Assembly (NCBI GenBank): GCA_036231525.1
Contig: JAZAGZ010000062.1
Span: 1-7,324 of the forward strand
Direction of reading: 5' to 3'
DNA length: 7,324 nt
Origin: UBA6522 sp036231525
GTDB lineage: Bacteria; Pseudomonadota; Gammaproteobacteria; Steroidobacterales; Rariloculaceae
The notes under the pieces are model-generated. The model saw only the letters and a list, made by a program, of their open reading frames with translations, was not told where the DNA came from and did not search any database. Shown here piece after piece: positions 1 to 6,100 of the stretch. The number at the start of each line of letters is the position of its first letter. The stretch's first letter is position 1. A program made the position numbers and the translations under genes.

Positions 1-280
1 TTAGAGATTCAAGTTTATCTTGAACTCCTTGCAATACGTTTGAGACTCCCAGTTCTTCCATTCTGATATCAACAGCCGGTGTTTGTCGAGACGATATTAC
101 TGCAACCTGTATACCTGTCCCCAGTACCGCCTTTATTCCCGCACCATCGTGCACATGAAATTTTTTAAGCATTTCACCATCGGTGCCGTAGTAGAGACCG
201 CCATCTGTGAGTACACCATCGACGTCAAGCACAAGTAACTTAATCCCTTTTGCACGCTCATGGGAGAAACGGGTGCTCAC
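1..280 (-). CDS. kdsC: 3-deoxy-D-manno-octulosonate 8-phosphate phosphatase, N-terminal part (cut by window edge)
   Basis: KdsC is a cytoplasmic HAD-family phosphatase that removes phosphate from Kdo-8-phosphate, giving Kdo for the LPS inner core. The 93 visible residues match the first half of the family (usually about 170-190 aa). The nucleophile motif is DVDGVLTDG with Asp19 and Asp21, followed by LYYGTDGE and FHVHDGAGI. Motif II reads VISSR (residues 61-65), where relatives usually have ITGR or ISGR. The C-terminal half, with the HAD Lys and Mg-binding Asp, lies outside the window; the TAA at 3-1 is not in frame. The start is GTG at 280. Its first base is the last base of the kdsD TAG stop (TAGTG), and GGAG sits 7 nt upstream. 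An ATG a few codons in is out of frame. The overlap implies translational coupling with kdsD, the preceding enzyme of the neighbouring pathway step. Confidence 0.93.
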   Translation of the reverse strand, partial: MSTRFSHERAKGIKLLVLDVDGVLTDGGLYYGTDGEMLKKFHVHDGAGIKAVLGTGIQVAVISSRQTPAVDIRMEELGVSNVLQGVQDKLESL

Positions 281-1272
281 TACATAACTCCAGCGCGAAA
301 TAGGTCATGGATGTTGAGTGCACCAACGAGGTGATCCTTGTCATTAAGCACGAGTAGGCCTGTGATTCCGTGAGTTTCCATAAGGCGCAGCGCTTCCACT
401 GCGAGACAGCTTTGACGAATATTTTTTCCTCCTACCGTCATTACTTCACTAATATTGGTTGTATGTATATCAATCCGCTGGTCAATGGTGCGGCGAAGAT
501 CGCCATCGGTAAATACTCCCTGTAGCTGACCATCATCTCCGACGACAGCAGTAATCCCAAGGTTTTTCTGTGACATTTCCAGGAGCCCATCACTCACTGG
601 TGTGTTGTGGGTAACACGTGGGAGGTCATTACCCGTATGCATGATATCTTCAACTCGCACGAGCAGTCGTTTACCGAGAACGCCTCCGGGATGAAAGTTT
701 GCAAAGTCCTCTTCTTTGAACCCTCGTTTTTCCAGCAGTACTATCGCGAGGGCGTCTCCCATGGCCAAAGCAGCCGTGGTGCTTGCGGTCGGCGCGAGAT
801 TAAGTGGACAGGCTTCCTCAGCAACGCTGATATCGAAGTTGATAGTTGCCGCTTTCGCGAAGGTTGAGTTTGGGTTGCCCGTCATTGTTATCAGAGGCAA
901 ATTAAGGCGTTTTATCAGAGGTAGGATAGATGCAATTTCGCCGGTCTCACCGGAATTAGAAATTGCCAGAACTACATCGTGGGCGGTGATCATGCCCATA
1001 TCACCGTGTAGAGCTTCTCCAGCGTGGACAAAAAACGAAGGCGACCCTGTGCTTGCCAGGGTTGCAGCAATTTTACTACCGATATGTCCCGACTTACCCA
1101 TGCCGATTACCACGATTCGCGCCTGTTTTTTCTGGGCTTCTAGACAGATCTGACATGCCGCTAGTAGCTCCTCACCCAATCTGGGAATAAGGGACTTAAT
1201 AGCGGCCGACTCAATTTCCAATACGCGTCGTGCCACAGCCAAAGAATCAATTGCCTGGGGTTTTTTAGACAT
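280..1272 (-). CDS. kdsD: D-arabinose 5-phosphate isomerase (SIS domain plus two CBS domains)
   Basis: KdsD converts ribulose 5-phosphate to arabinose 5-phosphate, the first step of Kdo synthesis for LPS, in the cytoplasm. The protein has 330 aa, against 328 for E. coli KdsD. The SIS domain spans about residues 45-180, with GMGKSGHIGSK (57-67), SNSGETGE (105-112) and the APTASTTAALAMGDALA stretch (160-176). The FHPGG motif is at 193-197. Lys60, Glu112, Glu153 and His194 line up, all shifted by one, with the catalytic Lys59, Glu111, Glu152 and His193 known in E. coli. Two CBS modules follow (about 205-265 and 272-330), so this is the full-length KdsD form, not a SIS-only paralogue. The ATG at 1272 touches a 16-bp palindrome and has no clear Shine-Dalgarno sequence. 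kdsC follows with a 1-base overlap. In E. coli the same pair also lies divergent from the mla-ibaG side of the locus. Confidence 0.97.
   Translation of the reverse strand: MSKKPQAIDSLAVARRVLEIESAAIKSLIPRLGEELLAACQICLEAQKKQARIVVIGMGKSGHIGSKIAATLASTGSPSFFVHAGEALHGDMGMITAHDVVLAISNSGETGEIASILPLIKRLNLPLITMTGNPNSTFAKAATINFDISVAEEACPLNLAPTASTTAALAMGDALAIVLLEKRGFKEEDFANFHPGGVLGKRLLVRVEDIMHTGNDLPRVTHNTPVSDGLLEMSQKNLGITAVVGDDGQLQGVFTDGDLRRTIDQRIDIHTTNISEVMTVGGKNIRQSCLAVEALRLMETHGITGLLVLNDKDHLVGALNIHDLFRAGVM
288..291 (-). promoter_or_regulatory. Ribosome binding site for kdsC
   Basis: On the minus strand GGAG lies inside the last codons of kdsD, 7 nt before the GTG at 280. It fixes GTG as the kdsC start and shows that kdsC can be reinitiated from the kdsD transcript. 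Confidence 0.7.
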
Positions 1273-1287
1273 AGAATTGCAATTCTA
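1272..1287. repeat. 16-bp perfect palindrome at the kdsD start codon
   Basis: TAGAATTGCAATTCTA is perfectly self-complementary. On the minus strand it ends on the A of the kdsD ATG and fills the place where a ribosome binding site would be expected. It could be an operator in the kdsD/ibaG divergent region, or fold as a small hairpin (6-bp stem, TGCA loop) in the kdsD leader. Its function is not known. Confidence 0.55.
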
Positions 1288-1304
1288 GCAGCCCGCACTG
1301 CTAG
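1285..1304. repeat. Inverted repeat, 7-bp arms, 6-nt loop, in the kdsD leader
   Basis: CTAGCAG (1285-1291) and CTGCTAG (1298-1304) are perfect reverse complements around CCCGCA. The left arm shares three bases (1285-1287) with the palindrome at 1272-1287, so in RNA the two folds would compete. There is no T-run on either side, so it is not an intrinsic terminator. A leader switch or protein-binding site is possible but unproven. Confidence 0.5.
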
Positions 1305-1376
1305 GTATGTTGGTTTGGTCACTGCTGATGGTGGGTTAGACTGTCCAAATTCAGGGTGTACGGTGGTTTTTTCAGC

Positions 1377-1619
1377 ATGAATCCAAAGGAAATAGCGAGT
1401 TTGATTGAAATTGGTCTCCCGGGATCTAGGGTTGAAGTTCGCACAGATGGTCAGGGGCATTACGAGGCACTAGTTGTTGCATCAGTTTTTGAAGGTGAGC
1501 GGAGTATCCGCCGTCATCAACTCGTCTACGAAACTTTGGGTGAGCGAGTGGGAACGGAAATTCACGCACTATCACTCAAAACACTAACTCCCGAGGAGTG
1601 GCAGGCCTCGGATGTCTGA
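1377..1619 (+). CDS. ibaG: BolA-family protein IbaG (YrbA)
   Basis: IbaG is a small BolA-type protein that, in other gammaproteobacteria, partners monothiol glutaredoxins in iron-sulfur handling and is linked to acid resistance. The 80 aa are near the 84 of E. coli IbaG. The BolA-like fold is recognisable: an N-terminal helix (MNPKEIASLIEIGLPG), strands with VEVRTDGQGHYEALVV, the region FEGERSIRRHQLVYETLGERV, and the end IHALSLKTLTPEEW, which closely matches the E. coli end IHAVSIKAYTPAEW. I chose the ATG at 1377 because the protein then begins like its relatives; an in-frame GTG at 1356 would add seven poorly matching residues. A weak GGTGG lies about 10 nt upstream. murA begins 13 nt after the stop, the same ibaG-murA pairing seen in E. 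coli and Pseudomonas. The mla genes that normally precede ibaG are absent. Confidence 0.92.
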   Translation: MNPKEIASLIEIGLPGSRVEVRTDGQGHYEALVVASVFEGERSIRRHQLVYETLGERVGTEIHALSLKTLTPEEWQASDV

Positions 1620-1621
1620 TT

Positions 1622-1627
1622 GAGGTG
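1622..1627 (+). promoter_or_regulatory. Ribosome binding site deciding the TTG start of murA
   Basis: GAGGTG sits 5 nt before a TTG at 1633, in the 13-nt spacer after the ibaG stop. The TTG gives an N-terminus that aligns residue for residue with the usual MurA start (M-D-x-[LF]), and no in-frame ATG is nearby, so TTG is the likely real start. Confidence 0.75.
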
Positions 1628-1632
1628 CCGGA

Positions 1633-2892
1633 TTGGACAGGTTAGAAATCATTGGGGGCTCCGCGCTATCGGGTGAGGTGCGAATCTCTGGCGCCAAGAA
1701 TGCTGCGCTACCCATATTGGCCGCGTGTCTGCTTCCCGAGGGGCCAGTGACTCTAGAGAATGTCCCACATTTAAATGATGTCACCACTACGGTGAAGCTA
1801 CTCCGCCGCGTCGGAGCAGAGATTGTCTTCCACGACGGTGTTCGGCTAGAGGTAGATCCATCCAGAGTGGCCCACTTTGAGGCACCGTACGAACTCGTCA
1901 AGACCATGCGTGCATCCGTGCTCGTGCTTGGTCCTTTACTAGGGCGTTATGGCCGCGCAGATGTTGCTTTGCCAGGGGGCTGCGCCATAGGAGCCCGACC
2001 AGTGAACCTTCACGTCATGGGGCTTCGCGCTATGGGAGCAGAGATCAGTATTGAAAATGGTTATATTCGTGCACGCGCTAAGCGTCTATATGGTGCTCGG
2101 CTAGTGTTGGACACTGTGACCGTCACTGGTACGGAGAACTTGATGATGGCTGCCGTCTTGGCGAAGGGTGAATCCGTCATTGAGAATGCAGCACGAGAAC
2201 CCGAAGTTGTCGACCTAGCGGAAACTCTAGTGAAAATGGGTGCTGTGATCGAAGGGGCAGGGACGAACACGATTCGAGTTCAGGGTGTGGAAACGCTTCA
2301 GGGAGTGAACCACTCTGTGCTTCCGGATCGAATCGAGAGTGGGACCTACCTCGTGGCCGGCGCCATCACTAGTGGTCGAGTACGCATCAACCGTACTCGA
2401 CCAGAACACCTAGAGGCAGTGCTTGATAAATTATCGGAAGCGGGAGCCAGCATACAGGTGGGGCCAGACTGGATTGAGTTAGATATGCGGGGCGAACGTC
2501 CTCGTGCGGTGGATGTGCGGACGGCACCCTACCCTGCGTTTCCTACGGACATGCAAGCACAATTCTGCGCGCTCAATGCTATTGCTGGAGGCACTGGCAC
2601 AATAACAGAGACGGTATTTGAGAATCGTTTTATGCACGCGCTAGAGCTGCAACGAATGGGCGCTGATCTGGTTACTGAAGGCAATATGGTGGTCAGTCGT
2701 GGAGTAAAACGTCTCACGGGAGCACCGGTAATGGCAACGGATCTGCGAGCATCAGCGTCTCTCGTGCTTGCAGGGTTGGCAGCGCAAGGGGCTACGATAG
2801 TGGAACGTGTCTATCATGTGGATCGTGGTTATGAGCGTATTGAGGAGAAGCTGTCACAGCTTGGCGCCGAGATTCGTCGCCTCCCTAGCTAG
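1633..2892 (+). CDS. murA: UDP-N-acetylglucosamine 1-carboxyvinyltransferase (MurA)
   Basis: MurA transfers enolpyruvate from PEP to UDP-GlcNAc, the first committed step of peptidoglycan synthesis, in the cytoplasm. The protein has 419 aa, the same as E. coli MurA, and the similarity runs end to end with two inside-out alpha/beta domains. Visible key residues are Lys22-Asn23 in SGAKNAALPIL, the loop LPGGCAIGARP with Cys117 (E. coli Cys115, the residue alkylated by fosfomycin), Arg93 in KTMRAS, Asp306 in AFPTDMQAQF, Arg332 in ENRFMH and Arg398 in HVDRGYERIEEKL. Cysteine in the active loop predicts the ordinary fosfomycin-sensitive form, not the Asp variant of naturally resistant bacteria. Translation starts at TTG, a rare start that may lower output. 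The gene follows ibaG by 13 nt and probably shares its transcript. Downstream, hisG and hisD, which follow murA in Pseudomonas, are missing; the next gene is the convergent degS. Confidence 0.98.
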   Translation: MDRLEIIGGSALSGEVRISGAKNAALPILAACLLPEGPVTLENVPHLNDVTTTVKLLRRVGAEIVFHDGVRLEVDPSRVAHFEAPYELVKTMRASVLVLGPLLGRYGRADVALPGGCAIGARPVNLHVMGLRAMGAEISIENGYIRARAKRLYGARLVLDTVTVTGTENLMMAAVLAKGESVIENAAREPEVVDLAETLVKMGAVIEGAGTNTIRVQGVETLQGVNHSVLPDRIESGTYLVAGAITSGRVRINRTRPEHLEAVLDKLSEAGASIQVGPDWIELDMRGERPRAVDVRTAPYPAFPTDMQAQFCALNAIAGGTGTITETVFENRFMHALELQRMGADLVTEGNMVVSRGVKRLTGAPVMATDLRASASLVLAGLAAQGATIVERVYHVDRGYERIEEKLSQLGAEIRRLPS

Positions 2893-2898
2893 AGGAGG
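2880..2898. repeat. Imperfect palindrome over the murA stop codon
   Basis: CCTCC-CTAGCTAG-A-GGAGG is self-complementary except for one bulged A and is centred on the murA stop. A second short pair, GCTAG (2888-2892) and CTAGC (2918-2922), brackets the 25-bp space between the convergent stops. No T-run follows on either strand, so a classical intrinsic terminator is not supported; the hairpin might slow or end transcription or protect a 3' end. Confidence 0.35.
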
Positions 2899-2917
2899 TT
2901 GCCTAAGGGGGTTTGGG

Positions 2918-3997
2918 CTAGCCGCTGGATGCGGCCCATGGAACAAACACAGATGGGCGTTCTCCCAACACAGCCATTGTTTCAAATACTCCGGACCCAG
3001 GTCTGAATCCTCGGATTTGAATTGTTCGCCCGGGACGAACTCCCGCCACGAGATTCATAGCTTGGTTTTGATTTAAGACACGCTCTCCGTTGATGTGGGT
3101 AATGATGTCTCTGGGCTGTAACCCTGCGGCTATAGCTGGTCCGCTGATCCGTAGCAATTCCACCGCGGAGCCAGTGACTCCTACAGACTCTGCTTGAAGG
3201 CTCGAAAAGTCGCGAGTATCCACGCCCAACCAACCGCGGATGACGCGACCATTTTCAATTAATTCTGCAATCACACCACGGACAAGATTTACTGGAATTG
3301 CAAATCCTATTCCATCCGGAACACTTTGGTTGGAGGCAGCAAAACGCGCGGTGTTTATACCGATCAATTCGCCCCGTGCATTAACTAGGGCGCCGCCAGA
3401 GTTCCCGATGTTGATGGCCGCATCGGTTTGGATGAAATTCTCGAAATTTGTCAGGCCGAGACCACGACCCGTCGCACTGATTATGCCAAGGGTAACCGTT
3501 TGGCTCAGGCCGTAGGAATTGCCTATTGCTAGGACGATTTCACCAATCTCCAAGGTGTCGCTGCGACCTAGTTCAATGGAGGGCAGGTCTGGCAAATCAA
3601 TCTTGAGGAGCGCTAGGTCTGTTTCCGGGTCTGCGCCCACGAACTCAGGTTCCGCTGCTCTACCATCTGCAAGCTGGACGATTACCCGGTCAGCATCTCG
3701 GATCACATGCCAATTGGTTGCGAGATACCCATCTTGGCTGATAACTACGCCGGACCCTAGGCCCTGACCCGTTATACCAGTTGTGAACCTGCTGCGTTGC
3801 CCAAGCCGAGCGGTTTGCAAGCTAACGACTGCGGGTGCACTAGCGTCTACTGCACTCGCGTAACTGGTCGACGGAGCCTCCACCCGGACTCCCAGATTCA
3901 CTAGTTCGGGTTTGACAAGAATAACTAGAAACGCAGCCGCTAGTCCGATTGCGACCGATTGGGCTACGAAAGCCAGGACTTTCCACGGAAATGCCAT
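2918..3997 (-). CDS. degS: Membrane-anchored HtrA-family serine protease, DegS/AlgW type
   Basis: DegS (AlgW in Pseudomonas) is an inner-membrane-anchored periplasmic protease. When its PDZ domain binds C-termini of misfolded outer-membrane proteins it cuts the anti-sigma factor RseA/MucA and starts the sigmaE response. The protein has 359 aa (E. coli DegS 355). Residues 7-29 form one hydrophobic N-terminal segment without an obvious cleavage site, so a membrane anchor is likely. The trypsin-like domain (about 45-245) carries the triad His97 in ATNWHVI, Asp127 in DPETDLALLKI and Ser200 in GNSGGAL. One PDZ domain follows (about 255-345). A single PDZ plus an anchor favours DegS over DegP/DegQ, which have two PDZ domains and a signal peptide. 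No ribosome binding site is visible before the ATG at 3997. Its stop lies 25 bp from that of the convergent murA. Close paralogues cannot be fully excluded. Confidence 0.93.
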   Translation of the reverse strand: MAFPWKVLAFVAQSVAIGLAAAFLVILVKPELVNLGVRVEAPSTSYASAVDASAPAVVSLQTARLGQRSRFTTGITGQGLGSGVVISQDGYLATNWHVIRDADRVIVQLADGRAAEPEFVGADPETDLALLKIDLPDLPSIELGRSDTLEIGEIVLAIGNSYGLSQTVTLGIISATGRGLGLTNFENFIQTDAAINIGNSGGALVNARGELIGINTARFAASNQSVPDGIGFAIPVNLVRGVIAELIENGRVIRGWLGVDTRDFSSLQAESVGVTGSAVELLRISGPAIAAGLQPRDIITHINGERVLNQNQAMNLVAGVRPGRTIQIRGFRPGSGVFETMAVLGERPSVFVPWAASSG

Positions 3998-4034
3998 TTT
4001 AGTAGTTTAGCAGGGCATTATGTAGAAGGTTCTG

Positions 4035-4064
4035 TGGTCAAGTACTAGAACCGCTGTGTATAAT
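4035..4064 (+). promoter_or_regulatory. Sigma70-type promoter upstream of sspA
   Basis: A perfect -10 box TATAAT (4059-4064) is preceded by TGGTCA (4035-4040, four of six matches to TTGACA) at 18-bp spacing. Transcription would start near 4071 and run into sspA, leaving a leader of about 200 nt. It is the best promoter match I see in the window. The overlapping reverse sequence TTGACC could serve as a -35 toward degS, but no good -10 box is correctly spaced there. Confidence 0.5.
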
Positions 4065-4216
4065 CGCGCCGTTTCCGAGGACCATCTAGCTCAGACGTAA
4101 GATTTCGCGCGATACAGTGAGCTTGGAAGGTATGTCTCTGGCAAGGAACATACTCGTAATAAATGGATAATGGTGTTTCTGCTAATCTCGTGCGTGTCGA
4201 TAAATTAAAATTGGAA

Positions 4217-4234
4217 AGACATTGATTAATGTCT
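4217..4234. repeat. Inverted repeat, 7-bp arms with 4-nt spacer, in the sspA leader
   Basis: AGACATT (4217-4223) and AATGTCT (4228-4234) are perfect reverse complements around GATT. The repeat lies about 40 nt before the sspA ATG and 30 nt before its ribosome binding site. It could be an operator for a dimeric regulator or a small leader hairpin. No known regulator motif is recognised. Confidence 0.4.
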
Positions 4235-4274
4235 CTATGCTTACACGTTGGACAGTGCCGCTTAGGAGATTTTC

Positions 4275-4904
4275 ATGGCCGTAATAGCTAACCGTCGTTC
4301 GGTCATGACTCTTTTTTCGGAGCCCACGGATCCGTGGAGTCATCGCACTCGATTGGTGCTCGCCGAAAAAGGCATAAATATCGATTTCATTGATGTGGAC
4401 AAAGGGAACTTGCCGGAAGATCTATTCGATCTAAATCCCTATAACAGTGTCCCAACCTTGGTAGATAGAGACCTCGTTCTTTATGACTCTCGAGTCATCA
4501 TTGAGTACTTGGACGAAAGATTTCCTCACCCTCCACTTATGCCGGTTGATCCTGTAACACGCGCCCAATTTCGTTTGGCTCTCTACCGCATTGAGCGGGA
4601 TTGGTATTCGGTAGTAGGGGAGATCATAAAAGGAGGAGACCGCAAGTCGATGGTACGTGCCCGTAAAGTTCTTCAGGACAGCATAGTATCCAGTGTAGAA
4701 ATATTTACTTCAAAAAGATTTTTCTTAAGCGATGAGTTTTCTCTTGTTGATTGCACTATTGCGCCAATCCTTTGGCGTTTGCCGATTCTGAATATTGAGT
4801 TACCAACACAGGCGGGGAAGATTCTCGAATATATGGATGACGTATTTGCTCGTCAGTCATTTCAGGATAGTCTGACGGAGTTAGAGCAGGAGATGCGTCA
4901 ATAA
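4275..4904 (+). CDS. sspA: Stringent starvation protein A
   Basis: SspA is an RNA polymerase-associated protein with a glutathione S-transferase fold that lacks GST activity. It acts in stationary-phase survival and acid resistance, and it activates late phage P1 transcription in E. coli. The 209 aa are close to the 212 of E. coli SspA. The start MAVIANRRSVMTLFSEPTDP is nearly the same as E. coli's. The thioredoxin-like domain spans about 10-85, with NSVPTLVDRDLVLYDSR, and the helical domain is about 95-205, with FLSDEFSLVDC. The surface motif Pro84-His85-Pro86 (in ERFPHPPLMP), known to be needed for SspA function in E. coli, is conserved. AGGAG lies 6 nt before the ATG and fixes the start. 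sspB follows after 4 nt, so the two form one operon, probably driven by the promoter at 4035-4064. In many relatives the petABC genes come just before sspA; here they do not. Confidence 0.96.
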   Translation: MAVIANRRSVMTLFSEPTDPWSHRTRLVLAEKGINIDFIDVDKGNLPEDLFDLNPYNSVPTLVDRDLVLYDSRVIIEYLDERFPHPPLMPVDPVTRAQFRLALYRIERDWYSVVGEIIKGGDRKSMVRARKVLQDSIVSSVEIFTSKRFFLSDEFSLVDCTIAPILWRLPILNIELPTQAGKILEYMDDVFARQSFQDSLTELEQEMRQ

Positions 4905-4908
4905 ACCG

Positions 4909-5298
4909 ATGTTGGAATTCACATCGAAGCGACCTTATTTTATTCGTGCGATGCATGATTGGATGACGGACAATGGGTTTACGCCATATATTATTGTCGA
5001 TGCAGTTACAGATGGTATAACCGTTCCTGAGAATTACATCACCGACGGCAAGATTACCCTTAACGTCAGTTACGCAGCGACCCGCAATCTCATCTTAGAC
5101 AAGCACACCGTGCAATTTGAGGCTCGATTCGAGGGCATCAATCATCACCTCAAGGTGCCTATGCTGGCTATCATCGGGATTTATTCTAAGGAGACCGGAC
5201 AGGGAATGGTATTCACGGACGATGAGATTCTTTCACCTACCGAGGCACCTGTCGGTGGAAATGTGTCAGGGCGTCCATTCCTGAAGATTGTCAAGTGA
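4909..5298 (+). CDS. sspB: ClpXP adaptor, stringent starvation protein B
   Basis: SspB tethers ssrA-tagged proteins, and in E. coli the RseA fragment left after DegS/RseP cleavage, to the ClpXP protease. The 129 aa are shorter than E. coli's 165. The substrate-binding domain (about 1-103) starts with SKRPYFIRAMHDWMTDNGFTPYIIVD and includes the ARFEGINHHLKVPMLAIIGIYSKETGQGMVF stretch in two conserved halves. A short linker (about 104-118) leads to the C-terminal ClpX-binding tail SGRPFLKIVK (120-129), which corresponds to GGRPALRVVK in E. coli. The shortening is all in the linker, so both functional ends are intact. The ATG is 4 nt after the sspA stop; an AGGAG inside the end of sspA is 16 nt away, rather far, so translational coupling is likely. 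After the stop there is only a weak possible hairpin (5298-5322) before the convergent gmhA. Confidence 0.94.
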   Translation: MLEFTSKRPYFIRAMHDWMTDNGFTPYIIVDAVTDGITVPENYITDGKITLNVSYAATRNLILDKHTVQFEARFEGINHHLKVPMLAIIGIYSKETGQGMVFTDDEILSPTEAPVGGNVSGRPFLKIVK

Positions 5299-5410
5299 TG
5301 CCAGCCCGGTATTTTTTGGCGTAGTTACTCTTGGTGAGGACAGTTTGCTAGGCGAACGTGTGGGCACTCGGTTTCCGCTTTACTATTCTCTTTCCAAAAA
5401 ACAAATCTTT

Positions 5411-5995
5411 TTACCCGCCGAGTAGCTCCACGTCAACGAGGGCACATAGAGAATGTATGACAAGAATATGCACTTCTTGAATGCGACAGGTGCGCTGTGC
5501 GGGCACCCGAATCTCTATGTCTTGTGCGTTGAGGTTCTGTGCAAGGATGCCGCCATCGTGACCTGTAAGTGCAATGACTCTAAGGTTGCGCTCGTGCGCA
5601 GTTGTTACCGCTCTCAATATATTTTCAGAGTTGCCAGAGGTGGAGATAGCTAACAGCACATCACCCGCCTGGCCCAGTGCGCGCACCTGTTTGGCGAAGA
5701 CATCCGCATATTGATAGTCGTTTGCTATAGCCGTGAGAGCTGAACTATCCGTGGTGAGTGCGACGGCTGGCAGACCGGGACGTTCCATTTCAAAACGACC
5801 AAGCATTTCGCCAGAAAAATGCTGTGCATCTGATGCCGATCCCCCGTTACCGCAGCTCAAAACTTTGCCGTCATTAAGTAGACATTCTGTAAGCGCCTGA
5901 CCCGCCTCCACAATCACCGAGACGAGCACCTCAGAGGCTTGTTTGAGAGCAATGCTCTCGCGGAACTGTTCAAGGACATGATCATCCATGTTCAT
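5411..5995 (-). CDS. gmhA: Phosphoheptose isomerase, GmhA type (SIS domain)
   Basis: GmhA converts sedoheptulose 7-phosphate to D-glycero-D-manno-heptose 7-phosphate, the first step toward the heptose of the LPS inner core. The 194-aa protein is a single SIS domain with CGNGGSASDAQHF (48-60), ALTTDSSALTAIAND (79-93), ISTSGNSENI (117-126) and LTGHDGG (143-149). The paralogue DiaA, which binds DnaA, sits beside lpoA in E. coli, so the name needs care. Here the residues matching the GmhA zinc and active-site set are present: His59, Glu63, Gln173 and His181. As I recall, DiaA has Ser in place of this Glu and Asn in place of the last His. This favours a real isomerase, as in P. aeruginosa, where gmhA occupies this position. 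The start at 5995 has GGAG 7 nt upstream; an ATG two codons later is a less likely alternative. A DnaA-related role is not excluded. Confidence 0.87.
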   Translation of the reverse strand: MNMDDHVLEQFRESIALKQASEVLVSVIVEAGQALTECLLNDGKVLSCGNGGSASDAQHFSGEMLGRFEMERPGLPAVALTTDSSALTAIANDYQYADVFAKQVRALGQAGDVLLAISTSGNSENILRAVTTAHERNLRVIALTGHDGGILAQNLNAQDIEIRVPAQRTCRIQEVHILVIHSLCALVDVELLGG

Positions 5996-6002
5996 CGGAT
6001 TA

Positions 6003-6006
6003 CTCC
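6003..6006 (-). promoter_or_regulatory. Ribosome binding site for gmhA
   Basis: On the minus strand TTGGAGT places GGAG 7 nt before the ATG at 5995, supporting that start over the second ATG at 5989. Confidence 0.6.
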
Positions 6007-6060
6007 AAGGATTCTCTTAACTCTGCCATGGGAACCCATAGCCCTTCAAGAGACATATGT

Positions 6061-6100
6061 TCGTAGGCATTTCTGCCCCAGATTTCTCACATGCCAACGA
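6061..6100. repeat. Inverted repeat, 10-bp arms (9 of 10 paired), between lpoA and gmhA
   Basis: TCGTAGGCAT (6061-6070) pairs with ATGCCAACGA (6091-6100) apart from one position, around a 20-nt spacer. It lies in the 197-bp gap between the lpoA stop and the gmhA start. A tighter pair, ATGGG-AA-CCCAT, is at 6028-6039, and a weak ATCTA/TAGAT pair is at 6150-6165. None is followed by a T-run on the minus strand. The gap shows no good promoter and no gene; the longest ATG frame on the minus strand is 23 codons. These could form the leader of a separate gmhA transcript. Confidence 0.45.

Larger units (their letters stand above)
3998..4274. other. Divergent intergenic region degS/sspA (277 bp): promoter, leader and short inverted repeats
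   Basis: Besides the promoter at 4035-4064 this region holds an 8-bp palindrome TCGCGCGA (4105-4112), an inverted repeat GTATGT/ACATAC (4130-4135 / 4148-4153) and a second one at 4217-4234. Two tiny reading frames of 12 codons each, 4132-4170 and 4170-4208, overlap at TAATG. I see no tRNA, no full gene and no intrinsic terminator. In Pseudomonas, from memory, this interval between algW and sspA holds many genes, including rplM, rpsI and petABC; none of them is here. Confidence 0.5.

Noticed and set aside
1..3. TAA at the window start as the kdsC stop
   Set aside because: It is out of frame with kdsC by one base; the gene continues beyond the window.
716..1153. Open reading frame of 145 codons on the plus strand
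   Set aside because: It lies wholly opposite kdsD, has no recognisable domain or ribosome binding site, and its composition follows the codons of kdsD on the other strand.
1356..1376. Upstream GTG start for ibaG
   Set aside because: The extra seven residues match nothing in the family, and the ATG at 1377 gives the usual N-terminus.
4084..4112. TAGCTCAG stretch resembling a tRNA D-arm
   Set aside because: No acceptor stem, anticodon arm or T-loop consensus follows at the right distances.
5298..5322. Possible intrinsic terminator after sspB
   Set aside because: The stem is about six pairs with one G-U, the T-run is inside the loop, and no T-run follows the stem.
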